Source: Pyramidobacter sp. YE332 (GTDB lineage Bacteria > Synergistota > Synergistia > Synergistales > Dethiosulfovibrionaceae). From it: DNA of 64,000 nucleotides. Positions within the stretch are counted from its first letter, which is position 1. Each line of letters opens with the position of its first letter. Location: contig NZ_CP133038.1 in NCBI RefSeq assembly GCF_033060595.1, positions 310,001 through 374,000 of the forward strand. Direction: 5' to 3'. The position numbers were made by a program, and so were the translations under genes. The notes under the pieces are model-generated. The model had not been told where the DNA came from. It was given only the letters and a program-made list of their open reading frames with translations, and searched no databases. Positions 25,828 to 33,879 of this stretch are shown here, piece after piece.

Positions 25828-26767
25828 TTACCGTCGCCAGATGCTGGTGACGCTGCTTTTGCTGGTGCTGTGGGGCGCGTTCGCTCTCGCCAGCCCGGTT
25901 TCGTTTGGCAGCGCGCGGCTGTATCGTTCCTTTATGTCCACCATTCCCGTGACGACGGTTCTAACGCTGGGCATGACGCTGCTGATCGTGGCGGGCGAGA
26001 TGGACATGAGTTTTCCGTCTGTGTCGGCGGCCGCGGCCTTCGTCTTCGCCTGGGCCTACGCGAAGGCGGGGATCGATCCGTGGGCGGCGTTCGTCGCCGC
26101 GCTGGCGGCGGGCGCTCTGATGGGCTGGCTCAACGGTCTGCTGGTCGTCGTCGTGGGCGTGCCGTCGATCATCGCTACGATCGGTGCGCAGTTTTTGTGG
26201 CGCGGTCTGGCACTGCTGCTTTCCGACGGCGTGGCGATCCCGCTGGCGCAAGTGCGCGGTACGGCGCTGCATCAAGTTTTCGCGGGCCGTCTGGGCGCGT
26301 GGGGAGTTCCCGCTCAGGCGCTCTGGGCGGTGGGGGCGGCCGTCTGTCTGGGGCTGTTGTTGAACCGCCGCCCGTTCGGCGAGGCGCTGTTGTTCATCGG
26401 CGACAACCGCAAGACGGCGGAGATGATGGGTATCCGCGTGCCGCGCGTGCGCGTCGGCGCGTTCGTGCTGATGGGTTTTCTGGCGGCTTTCGCCGGGATG
26501 CTGGCGACGCTGGAACTGAACAACTGGTGGCCGACGCAGGGCGACGGCTATATGCTGTTGGTCTTTGCGGCCGTCTTCGTGGGCGGCACGTCGGCCTACG
26601 GCGGACAGGGAACGGTCTACGGCTCGTTCATTGGCTCCGTCGTCATCGGCATCATTGAAGCCGGCATCGTCAGCGCCGGGCTGACGGGCCTCTGGACGCG
26701 GTTTGTCCACGGGATGGTGATCATCCTTTCCCTGTCGGGCTACGCGCTGTTCGCCCGCCGCCGCTGA
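25814..26767 (+). CDS. Sugar-type ABC transporter permease (RbsC-like)
   Basis: A 317-aa inner-membrane permease of the RbsC/BPD_transp_2 class with about nine helices. Hallmarks are GMTLLIVAGEMDMSFPSV (the usual GGIDLSVG region in altered form), VPSIIATIGAQFLWRG, FIGDNRKTAEMMGI and FVGGTSAYGGQGTVYGSF. It overlaps the ATPase gene and completes the transporter. The pore-region substitution of DLS by DMS is minor. Nothing shows the substrate. Confidence 0.87.
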   Translation: MNWRNYRRQMLVTLLLLVLWGAFALASPVSFGSARLYRSFMSTIPVTTVLTLGMTLLIVAGEMDMSFPSVSAAAAFVFAWAYAKAGIDPWAAFVAALAAGALMGWLNGLLVVVVGVPSIIATIGAQFLWRGLALLLSDGVAIPLAQVRGTALHQVFAGRLGAWGVPAQALWAVGAAVCLGLLLNRRPFGEALLFIGDNRKTAEMMGIRVPRVRVGAFVLMGFLAAFAGMLATLELNNWWPTQGDGYMLLVFAAVFVGGTSAYGGQGTVYGSFIGSVVIGIIEAGIVSAGLTGLWTRFVHGMVIILSLSGYALFARRR

Positions 26768-26798
26768 AAACCGAGGACAATGGAAGGAGCCCAATATC

Positions 26799-27161
26799 AT
26801 GGAAGCGATTCTCGGCAACGTGATGGTCGACTGCGGCGACGAAACGGAACTGCAAAATTTTTACGCCGAGCTGCTGGGCTGGGAAAAGTGTGCGCTGTTT
26901 GGCTGCCCGGCGGTCAGAAGCTCGGGCGGCGTCGTCTTCCTGTTCATCGAGGAAGAAGATTACGCGCCGCCCGTGTGGCCGGAGGAAAAAGGGAAACAGC
27001 AGAAGCAGATGCACTTCGACTTTCAGGTGGAGGATCTGCCGGAGGCGGTGAAAAGAGCCGAAGCGCTGGGCGCGGTCAAAGCCGCGGCGCAGTTCGGCGG
27101 CGAACGGTTCGTGACCATGATCGACCCGGCCGGGCACCCGTTCTGCCTGTGCCGGAAGTGA
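26799..27161 (+). CDS. VOC family protein (glyoxalase-like)
   Basis: A 120-aa VOC-fold protein: ILGNVMVDCGDETELQNFY at the start, HFDFQVEDLPEAVKRAEALG in the middle and the final FVTMIDPAGHPFCLC strand typical of the family. It follows the ribose-type permease by 31 bp with a GGAAGGAG before its ATG, so it may be cotranscribed. Function unknown; possibly an isomerase or resistance-type binding protein. Confidence 0.75.
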   Translation: MEAILGNVMVDCGDETELQNFYAELLGWEKCALFGCPAVRSSGGVVFLFIEEEDYAPPVWPEEKGKQQKQMHFDFQVEDLPEAVKRAEALGAVKAAAQFGGERFVTMIDPAGHPFCLCRK

Positions 27162-27359
27162 CCCGCGCGGCGTTTTTCGGAGTTTTTTCTCAAATATAAA
27201 AAACAACATGTAATGAGAGAGCAGTTCCTGCAATGAACCGCGGAAAATGTTCCACGCCTAGATATACAATCTAAGAGCACCATGAGAAGAAAATAAGCAA
27301 GGGCTCATAGTTTCCGGTAAAATGATGTTTACGCCAACAACCATATTACGAGGAGAACT

Positions 27360-27823
27360 ATGAGATCCTATATTCATCTTACGCCATTCGATCGCGAAAA
27401 GCTCATGTTGCTTCACAATAACGGCGAAGGAATCTCCGAAATCGCACGCCGTCCTGGACGTCATAAATCGACGATCTCCAGAGAGCTGAAGAGGGACTCT
27501 TTTCCCGGATGTTACTCTTCGTTTGCGGCACAGGGAGCATATCGTTCCCGCAGAAAGGTTGCTGTCCCCGGCGAAAGCTCGACGACGGGGAGACTTTGAA
27601 GCGGGTACGGGAACTTTTCTGCTTCGGGCAGTGGTCTCCCGAACAGATCGCTGCCCGCCCGAAAGAAGAGAAAAACCCGATCTCCATCAGCTATGCGACG
27701 CTCTACCGCGGTATCTCCAGCGGCGCTTTTGTCTGTACGTACTTCAAGAGCGTCGCCAGTTCCGTCCAAAACGGCGGACTCGCGGCGTGTTTTGGAACAT
27801 GTGCGGCCGGCTTGTGCGCTTGA
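27360..27823 (+). pseudogene. IS30-family transposase remnant
   Basis: The first frame (27360-27599) encodes the IS30 helix-turn-helix region (HLTPFDREKLMLL, RRPGRHKSTISRELKRD). The homology continues in another frame from about 27555 (RRKLDDGETLKRVRELF, WSPEQIAARPKEE, SYATLYRGI). The DDE catalytic domain that should follow is absent. It is therefore a frameshifted, 3'-truncated insertion-sequence fragment. I could not define terminal inverted repeats. The 200 bp in front of it hold no gene and are more AT-rich than the surroundings. Confidence 0.75.
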
Positions 27824-27879
27824 TATAATGGAACAGCCTTTTTCTGTCTCCGCGATCCTGCCCAAAGGAAGTGTTTCCG

Positions 27880-28737
27880 ATGAACTCGATGAAATGGCTC
27901 ATGGCCGGGGCGATGCTGATCTTCGGCTCGATCGGCCTGTTCGCGCGCCGCGTTCCGCTTTCATCGGCGCAGCTCTCGCTGTGGCGCGCCGCCGTCGGCG
28001 GCCTTTGCCTGCTCGCCGCGGCCGTGACGGTGGGCAATGGACTCTCGTGGAAGAGGATCCGTGCCAACGCCCGATATTTGCTCACGGCCGGAGCTTTTAT
28101 AGGCATGAACTTGATTTTGTTCTTCGAGGCTTTCCGCTGGACGTCGATCGCCACGGGCACGGTCTGTTATTATCTGGCTCCCGTGTTCATGCTCTGTCTT
28201 GCGCCGTGGCTGCTGCGCGAAAAGCTGGAAAAGCGTACGGTCGTCTGCGTCTTCGTCTCGCTGTGCGGCCTGGCCTGCGTCGCGGGCGGCAGCGGCGGCG
28301 CGGGGAGAAACGACCTGCTCGGCGTCGCCTGCGGCGTCGGCGCGGCCGTCTTCTACGCCTGCGCGGTCATGGCCAACAAGTTCCTGCGCGGCGTCACGCC
28401 GTACGAGTCCACCGCCGCCGAGCTGCTGCTCGCGGCGGCTTTTCTCGCCCCCTACGTGCTCGTCGAAGGGGGCCCCCCGCTGGCCAGCCTGGACGGCGCG
28501 GGCTGGTCCTGCCTGGCGGCGCTGTGCCTGATCCACACCGGGCTGGCCTATCTGATGTACTTCACGGCGCTGCGCCGCCTGCCCGCCCAGACCACGGCGG
28601 CGCTGAGCTATATCGACCCGCTCTCGGCGGTCCTCATGAGCTGGCTGCTCCTCGGCGAATCGATAACGCCGCTGCAGCTCGCCGGCGGCGCCCTGATCCT
28701 CGGCGCGACGTTCCTGAACGAAATGAAAAAGGATTGA
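27880..28737 (+). CDS. EamA/DMT-family exporter
   Basis: A 285-aa membrane protein with about ten helices in two EamA repeats. The first repeat runs from AGAMLIFGSIGLFARRVP through AFRWTSIATGTVCYYLAPVFM; the second ends with TGLAYLMYFTALRRLPAQTTAALSY and PLSAVLMSWLLLGE. DMT-superfamily members export amino acids, nucleosides or other metabolites. AAAGGAAG precedes the ATG at 27880. It stands alone between the IS30 remnant and a convergent amidohydrolase gene. Confidence 0.85.
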   Translation: MNSMKWLMAGAMLIFGSIGLFARRVPLSSAQLSLWRAAVGGLCLLAAAVTVGNGLSWKRIRANARYLLTAGAFIGMNLILFFEAFRWTSIATGTVCYYLAPVFMLCLAPWLLREKLEKRTVVCVFVSLCGLACVAGGSGGAGRNDLLGVACGVGAAVFYACAVMANKFLRGVTPYESTAAELLLAAAFLAPYVLVEGGPPLASLDGAGWSCLAALCLIHTGLAYLMYFTALRRLPAQTTAALSYIDPLSAVLMSWLLLGESITPLQLAGGALILGATFLNEMKKD

Positions 28738-28738
28738 C

Positions 28739-28780
28739 GCACAAAGTCCCCGCTTCCAGACGGAAGCGGGGACTTTGTGC
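28739..28780. terminator. Hairpin between convergent eamA-type and amidohydrolase genes
   Basis: A 19-bp perfect stem (GCACAAAGTCCCCGCTTCC and complement on the plus strand) with a 4-nt loop, placed between convergent stop codons. No long T run is present. Confidence 0.6.
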
Positions 28781-28790
28781 GCGATGCGCG

Positions 28791-29987
28791 CTATTGATTG
28801 AGGAACGCCCAGGCGCAGGCGGCTTCGAAGGCCGCGCCTTTGCAGAGTTGAGATTCGTCGATGGTGAACTTGCAGTGATGGTGCGGCCAGTCGGAGCCTT
28901 TGGCGGCGTCGCCGCAGCCGATGAAGAAGAACGCGCCGGGGATTTTTTCGAGGTAGAAACTGAAATCCTCGCCGCCCATGGTCGGCGGCACTTCGCGCAC
29001 CATGTCGGCGCCGAAGATCCCGCGGCCGGTCTCCGCTCCCAGCCGCGCCATTTCCGCGTCGTTGACGGTGGGCGGCAGGTTGCGGCGGTAATCCAGCTCG
29101 GCCGTGCAGCGGAAGGCCGCGCCGATGTTCTCGGCCATGCGGCGGATGAACGCCTCGCAGTCGCGGCTGATCTGCGGCTCGAAGGATCGGGCCGTGCCGA
29201 TCAGCTCCGCTTCCGAAGGGATGACGTTGAACGCGCCGCCGGCTTTCATGACGCCGGTGGAGAGCACGGCGCTCTTTTGCGGGTCGAGCTCGCGGCTGAC
29301 GAACGTTTGCAGCGCGCAGATCAGCTGCGCCGCCGCCACGGTCGGGTCGTGCGTCTGATGGGGCGAGGCGCCGTGCCCGCCTTGTCCGCGCAGCTTCACC
29401 GTCCACGAGTCGGAACAGGCCATCATCGGCCCGGCGCGCCAGCCCAGCACGCCCGACGGCAGCGGGCTCCACAGGTGCGCGCCGAAGATCGCGTCCACTC
29501 CGTCGAGCGCGCGCCCGTCTTCCACTACGGCCCGCGCACCCTGCACGAAATTGGCCGATTCTTCCGAGGGCTGGAAGATCAGCCGCACCGAGCCGCGCAG
29601 CTGGGTCCTCGCTTCGCAGAGCATCCGCGCCGCCCCCAGCAGCATGGCCATGTGGCCGTCGTGCCCGCAGGCGTGCATGACGCCGGGGCGCTGCGAGGAA
29701 AACGGCAGTCCCGTCTCCTCCGCGACCGGCAGCGCGTCGATGTCGGCGCGCAGGGCAACCCGCCGCCCGGGAAGCGCGCCCGCAATGTCGGCGATCACGC
29801 CGGTGGGCCGTCCGCGCGTGCCGACGGCGACGTTCTCGCAGCCCATCTCCGACAGCGCCGCGGCGATGTAATCGCTGGTCTTCACTTCGTCGAAGGAGAG
29901 CTCGGGAAAAGCATGAAGATGCCGCCGCCAGGCGACGACGGCACTTTCAAGTTCTTCGGCGCGGGTTTTGAAGTCAGGCGTTTTCAT
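28791..29987 (-). CDS. M20D family amidohydrolase
   Basis: A 398-aa metal-dependent aminoacylase/carboxypeptidase-type hydrolase. Signatures include RHLHAFPELSF, LRADIDALPVAEETGLPF, HACGHDGHMAMLLGAA (metal-binding Cys and His), FQPSEES, and a C-terminal TMGGEDFSFYLEKIPG. Homologues cleave N-acyl amino acids, hippurate or p-aminobenzoyl-glutamate. It lies 3 bp downstream of the YfcC-type carrier stop, so both are cotranscribed; the carrier may import its substrate or export a product. Confidence 0.88.
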   Translation of the reverse strand: MKTPDFKTRAEELESAVVAWRRHLHAFPELSFDEVKTSDYIAAALSEMGCENVAVGTRGRPTGVIADIAGALPGRRVALRADIDALPVAEETGLPFSSQRPGVMHACGHDGHMAMLLGAARMLCEARTQLRGSVRLIFQPSEESANFVQGARAVVEDGRALDGVDAIFGAHLWSPLPSGVLGWRAGPMMACSDSWTVKLRGQGGHGASPHQTHDPTVAAAQLICALQTFVSRELDPQKSAVLSTGVMKAGGAFNVIPSEAELIGTARSFEPQISRDCEAFIRRMAENIGAAFRCTAELDYRRNLPPTVNDAEMARLGAETGRGIFGADMVREVPPTMGGEDFSFYLEKIPGAFFFIGCGDAAKGSDWPHHHCKFTIDESQLCKGAAFEAACAWAFLNQ

Positions 29988-29990
29988 GGT

Positions 29991-31388
29991 TCAATTCCAG
30001 CCGATGGCGATTCCCACGCACATGAAGACCCAGCCGAGCAGCACCACCTTGACGACCAGCGGGAACACGAAACGGAACCAGCGGTCGAAGGGCACGCGGG
30101 TCAGAGCCAGCATGGCCAGCATGCCGCCGCCGGTGGGATAGCACAGGTTGGTGACGCCGTCGCCGATCTGGAACGCCATCACGGAGACCTGGCGCGTCAT
30201 GCCGACGAGGTCGGAGAGCGGGATCATCACCGGCATCGTCGCCAATGCCTGGCCGGAGCCGGAGGGGATCAGGAAGTTGATCAGGCAGTGGGCGACCGAC
30301 ATCAGCACGGCGGAGGCGTAAATGCCGAGCCCCTGCAGCGGCGCGACCAGCCCGTGGATGACGGCGTCGGTGATGTTGCCGTCCTTCATGACGACCTGAA
30401 TGGCCAGAGCCACGCCGATGGCCAGCGCGCCGCCGGCGACCGACTTGGCCCCCTCGATCATCAGCTCCACCATCCGGTTGGGACGGATACCGCCCACAAA
30501 AGCGCCGACGATGCCGATGAGCAGGAACAGCCCCGCCATCTCGTTCAGGTACCATTTCCATCTGAGCACGCCGAAGATCGTGAAGGCCATGCCGGCCACG
30601 AACACCGAGAGCACGGCCTTGTCGCGGGCGGTCAGCTCGTATTCCTCGATCGGCTTGGTCAGCGTCAGCCCCGAAGTGTCCGCGTCGGGAACAAGGCTCT
30701 TGGAAGGATCGCGTCGGATCCTGTCCATGTAACTGGTGACGTGGAAGCCCGTGAGGATGATGGCGCACAGGCAGTAGAGCGAGCGGAAGGCGATGCCCGA
30801 ATAGATGGGCAGCTGGGCGATGGCGTGAGCCGTGCCGACCGTGTAGGGATTGATCGGCGACGTGGCGAAGCCGATGCCGATGCCGGCGATGGCCATGCCC
30901 GCGCCGACCATCACGTCGCCGCCGAGCGCCAGCGCCACGAACACGGCGATGGGCGTGACGGCGATGTTGTTCTCGAAGCCGACGGTCGCGCCGAGGAAGC
31001 CGAAGATCAACATGACGATCCAGATCAGCTTCCTGTAGTTGCCGACGCCGATCCGCTTCACCGCGTAGCCGACGCCGTGCTCGATGGCGCCCGTGCTCTG
31101 CAGCACTTTGAACATCGCTCCGGAGATGAACGTGATGACCACGACGATGCCGGCGTTGACGATGCCGCGAGGAATGGCCGTGAGGAACTGCATCAGCGTC
31201 ACCGGCGTGGGATCGACCGCGTGATACGTGGTGGGATCGACGACTTTGCGTCCGTTCACGACGACGCGGTCGTACACTCCCGGCGGCAGGAAATACGTCA
31301 GGATCGCTACCGCGACGACGATCAGGAACAGCAGGATATAAGGATGGGGCAGTTTTTCATACCAGCGCTTCTGTGCAGTTTCCATCAT
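29991..31388 (-). CDS. YfcC-family membrane carrier
   Basis: A 465-aa polytopic protein with about 12 helices of the YfcC/arginine-uncoupler-type ion-transporter family. Signatures include PHPYILLFLIVVAVAILTYF at the N-terminus, FGFLGATVGFENNIAVTPI, and SGSGQALATMPVMIPLSDL near the C-terminus. Relatives are putative basic amino acid or dicarboxylate carriers. It is cotranscribed with an amidohydrolase. The start region lies inside a 41-bp tandem duplication that places a copy of its first codons upstream. Confidence 0.85.
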   Translation of the reverse strand: MMETAQKRWYEKLPHPYILLFLIVVAVAILTYFLPPGVYDRVVVNGRKVVDPTTYHAVDPTPVTLMQFLTAIPRGIVNAGIVVVITFISGAMFKVLQSTGAIEHGVGYAVKRIGVGNYRKLIWIVMLIFGFLGATVGFENNIAVTPIAVFVALALGGDVMVGAGMAIAGIGIGFATSPINPYTVGTAHAIAQLPIYSGIAFRSLYCLCAIILTGFHVTSYMDRIRRDPSKSLVPDADTSGLTLTKPIEEYELTARDKAVLSVFVAGMAFTIFGVLRWKWYLNEMAGLFLLIGIVGAFVGGIRPNRMVELMIEGAKSVAGGALAIGVALAIQVVMKDGNITDAVIHGLVAPLQGLGIYASAVLMSVAHCLINFLIPSGSGQALATMPVMIPLSDLVGMTRQVSVMAFQIGDGVTNLCYPTGGGMLAMLALTRVPFDRWFRFVFPLVVKVVLLGWVFMCVGIAIGWN

Positions 31389-31439
31389 AGAAAATCCCCA
31401 TACCAGCGCTTCTGTGCAGTTTCCATCATAGAAAATCCC
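31358..31439. repeat. 41-bp perfect tandem duplication over the start of the yfcC-type gene
   Basis: The segments 31358-31398 and 31399-31439 are identical. The unit contains the ribosome-binding region, the ATGATG start and the first ten codons of the carrier gene. Because 41 is not a multiple of three, the upstream copy is out of frame. Confidence 0.95.
31385..31429 (-). CDS. 14-codon leader ORF created by the tandem duplication
   Basis: The upstream repeat copy begins with ATGATG behind AAAGGGG and encodes MMETAQKRWYGDFL. Its TGA (31385-31387) overlaps the ATG of the carrier gene at 31388, an arrangement suited to translational coupling. Whether it is translated is an inference. Confidence 0.5.
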   Translation of the reverse strand: MMETAQKRWYGDFL

Positions 31440-31592
31440 CTTTCTGAAAATAATGACGAACTATGAAACTAAACAATAGAATAGCATCACAAGAAGCCAA
31501 AATCAAGAATAAAACTGCACAATGCCCGAAAAGAATCGAGCAAAAACATTTTCAGTCAGCAAAATGCCTGAAGCGAAAAACAATAAACCGCG

Positions 31593-31648
31593 AAAAAATG
31601 CGGGAGCGGATAGCCGGCAGAGGCCGGGCATTCGCTCCCGCATTTTTT
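31593..31648 (-). terminator. Rho-independent terminator of the GNAT/DJ-1 gene
   Basis: A 16-bp stem (AAAAAATGCGGGAGCG and complement, 31593-31608 and 31633-31648) with a T run on the minus strand, 35 bp beyond the stop codon. The region 31440-31590 upstream of the yfcC-type gene holds no other gene. Confidence 0.82.
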
Positions 31649-31683
31649 CGCGGCGTCCGGCGCGGGATCCCGCGCCGGCAAAA

Positions 31684-32781
31684 CTAACGCCGTGAATTTT
31701 CCGAGAAGGGATCGTCGTCCGGGTCGTCGTTCCAGCGGTACTCGATCTGGCGCGCGATCTCCGCCGCCCGTTCGCGGCCGAAGCGGTCGGCGACGAAGCC
31801 CAGCGCCATGTCCATGCCCGCGGAAACGCCCGAGGACGTGTAGAATTTGCCGTCTTTCGTCCAGCGCGCGCGGTCGCGCCACAGGACTTTTTCGCCGCAC
31901 GACGTGGCCCAGGCCAGCGCGCGCTTGTTCGACGTGGCTTCGCGCCCGTCCAGCGCGCCGCACCCGGCCAGCAGCGCCGAGCCGGTGCAGACGGACAGGC
32001 AGTAGGTGGAAGCGTCGGCCAGTTCCCGCAGCATGGCGAGAAACTCTCCGTTGCCGGCCAGCGGCCGCGTGCCCCGGCCGCCCGGCAGCAGCAGCGCGCC
32101 GCGCGGGTCGGCCGCCGAGAGCGGTTCGGTGAGGACGCGCAGCCCTTGGGCGTTGATCACCTCGCCGCCGCCGCGCGAGAACCAGCGCAGCCGGTAGTCG
32201 CCGATGTGAGCGAGGATCTCCGCGGGGCCGAAGACGTCGAGCGTCTCGTAACCTTCGAAAAGGAACGCGTTCACGTCGAGCGAACGTCCGGGCAGGTCGG
32301 TCTTCTCGCGGCGCAGACCGCGGTATAGTCCGTCCTCCACGGTCCCGGCGGCGCGGAAGCCGAGATTCTCGTAAAAACGGTTCAGTTTCGCGTTGTCCGC
32401 GGCGCAGTCGAGGCGCAGCGCGCGTTTTCCCAGCGCCGCCGCCCGCTCGCCGGCCAGCCGCAGGAACTCGCGTCCCGCACCGCGGCCGCGCAGCGACGAG
32501 ACCAGGTTGTGCACGGACAGCGCCGGCAGCGGCGCGTCGCGCCAGCGCGGATCCTCTTCGAGCAGGACCGCCGCCGCGACCGCTTCGCCGCCGTCGTCGA
32601 GCACGAACAGTTTGCCCTCGCGCAGCATCCGCTCGTAGTAGCCGCGCGGGTAGACTTCCCGGTAGTTCGTGACGTTCCACTGCCGGATGCCCGTTTCGTC
32701 CATCCAGCGGATGCGCGCGTCGATCAGCGCTTCGATCTGTTCCAGGTCGCCGCCGCGGGCGGCGCGAAATCGAGAGGTCAT
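31684..32781 (-). CDS. GNAT N-acetyltransferase / DJ-1-PfpI fusion protein
   Basis: A 365-aa two-domain protein. Residues 1-160 form a GNAT fold (LFVLDDGGEAVAAAVLL, acetyl-CoA loop LRGRGAGREFLRLA, NRFYENLGFR). Residues about 168-350 form a DJ-1/PfpI domain (NAFLFEGYETLDVFGPAEI, ALLLPGGRGTRPL, nucleophile elbow YCLSVCTGSALLAGCG, FYTSSGVSAGMDM). The second part resembles AraC-associated DJ-1 domains and isonitrile-hydratase-like proteins, here without a DNA-binding domain. The combination suggests linked modification of one small metabolite, but no substrate is evident. Confidence 0.82.
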   Translation of the reverse strand: MTSRFRAARGGDLEQIEALIDARIRWMDETGIRQWNVTNYREVYPRGYYERMLREGKLFVLDDGGEAVAAAVLLEEDPRWRDAPLPALSVHNLVSSLRGRGAGREFLRLAGERAAALGKRALRLDCAADNAKLNRFYENLGFRAAGTVEDGLYRGLRREKTDLPGRSLDVNAFLFEGYETLDVFGPAEILAHIGDYRLRWFSRGGGEVINAQGLRVLTEPLSAADPRGALLLPGGRGTRPLAGNGEFLAMLRELADASTYCLSVCTGSALLAGCGALDGREATSNKRALAWATSCGEKVLWRDRARWTKDGKFYTSSGVSAGMDMALGFVADRFGRERAAEIARQIEYRWNDDPDDDPFSENSRR

Positions 32782-32809
32782 GAGAAAATCCCCTGTCTGA
32801 GAACGTCCG

Positions 32810-33265
32810 TTATTCCGTTTTCAGCCACTCTGCGACGCCCTCGTCCGTCAGCTTGTTGGCGTCAAGGCAGTCCTTGACGTCGCCGGCGCAGTGGGCGCGG
32901 ATCTTCCCCGCGCTGCCGCGCGGGCCGCTGCCGCCGTGCGTGCAGAACGGCCAGACCGTCTTGCCGGAAAAGTCGTACTGCGACAGGAAGCTGACGACGG
33001 CCTGCGGGCAGGTGAACCACCACACGGGGAACCCCAGCGCGACGCGGTCGTAAGCGGCGAAGTCCTCCACGCGGCCCGTCAGCTTGGGCAGCTCGCCGGT
33101 GAGCTGTTCTTTTTTGCCGACGATCACCGTGCCGGCGTAGCTTTGCGGATACGCCTTCTCCGTCTTGATCTCGAACAGGTCGCCGCCCGTAACGCGCGCG
33201 ATCTGCTCGGCTTTGGCCCGGGTCGTGCCCGATTTGGAGAAGTACGCGATCAAAAGTTTAGCCAT
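32810..33265 (-). CDS. Flavodoxin-family protein
   Basis: A 151-aa flavodoxin-fold protein with the FMN phosphate loop YFSKSGTTRAKAEQIA (about 8-23) and GFPVWWFTCPQAV in the second flavin loop. This WW-containing type is common among anaerobe NADPH-quinone-reductase-like flavodoxins. The ATG at 33265 follows GAAAGGATGG. It is cytosolic and probably an electron carrier or small flavin reductase. Its upstream side faces the putative replication origin. Confidence 0.82.
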   Translation of the reverse strand: MAKLLIAYFSKSGTTRAKAEQIARVTGGDLFEIKTEKAYPQSYAGTVIVGKKEQLTGELPKLTGRVEDFAAYDRVALGFPVWWFTCPQAVVSFLSQYDFSGKTVWPFCTHGGSGPRGSAGKIRAHCAGDVKDCLDANKLTDEGVAEWLKTE

Positions 33266-33733
33266 GAAAACCATCCTTTCCGCAAAAAATTTTCGCAGCG
33301 CGGCGGACGGGCGTTTGGCGCGAAGAACGCGCGCCCGGCTTGGCCGCGTCTTTATTGTATCATGCGGACCGTTTCTCCTGCGCGGCGGCGGGAAGAGACT
33401 TTTCCACAGCGCTCGGCCCGTTCCGTCTTTTTCGACCGACGACAAAAGCCGCCGCCGTCCAGCCCGCCGCGATAGGTTGATTGTCGGCGGAACTATGCAC
33501 GCCGGGACGCCCGGGGCATGTGGAAAACGCGGTCTGATCTTTGGCTCCACGAGGACTTTTGAAACCACGATGCGAAGACTATCCACAGAAGAGGCACATT
33601 ATCCACAAAATAATGTGTATAAGTCGGCTTGATTGTCGATAGTCTTTCCGCAATAACGCGGAGGTTTTCTGGCGATAAAAGTTTTGATACGTCCGTTCCT
33701 GGCCTCAAAATGAGCGGAGCCGCCGCGTCCGGC
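33266..33733. other. oriC: Putative chromosomal replication origin (DnaA-box cluster)
   Basis: This gene-free stretch contains five DnaA-box-like 9-mers within 223 bp: TTTTCCACA (33400-33408, plus), TTTTCCACA on the minus strand (33519-33527), CTATCCACA (33579-33587, plus), the perfect consensus TTATCCACA (33599-33607, plus) and TTATACACA on the minus strand (33614-33622). The last two lie in or next to an AT-rich inverted repeat (CACATTAT / ATAATGTG, 33595-33617) that could be part of an unwinding element. A parS site lies 2 kb away. I infer oriC; no dnaA gene is in the window. Confidence 0.65.
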
Positions 33734-33762
33734 TTGACAACGCTCCGTTGCTTCGATATCTT
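33734..33762 (+). promoter_or_regulatory. Promoter upstream of the ATC hydrolase-like gene
   Basis: TTGACA (33734-33739), 17-bp spacer, TATCTT (33757-33762), about 120 bp upstream of the gene. The leader contains GAAGGAGG followed by a short TTG-initiated frame whose TGA overlaps the gene start. Confidence 0.6.
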
Positions 33763-33879
33763 CATGGGCAGGAAATTCTTGAAGAAGGAGGCGTTTCCCT
33801 TGCGTGACTCAAAAAAAATCTCTGCTGCGCCGCCGACCTGCGGACGCGGCCCCGCAGGCGCTTCGGCGGGAGCGGCGCG

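Noticed and set aside
27246-27256. TGTTCCACG half of a parS site before the IS30 remnant
   Set aside because: The second half of the palindrome is absent.
27693-31466. A 1257-codon open frame on the plus strand
   Set aside because: It is antisense to the amidohydrolase and YfcC-type genes and overlaps the EamA gene in another frame. Its composition is the His/Gln/Arg-rich shadow typical of high-GC DNA, with no recognisable domains.
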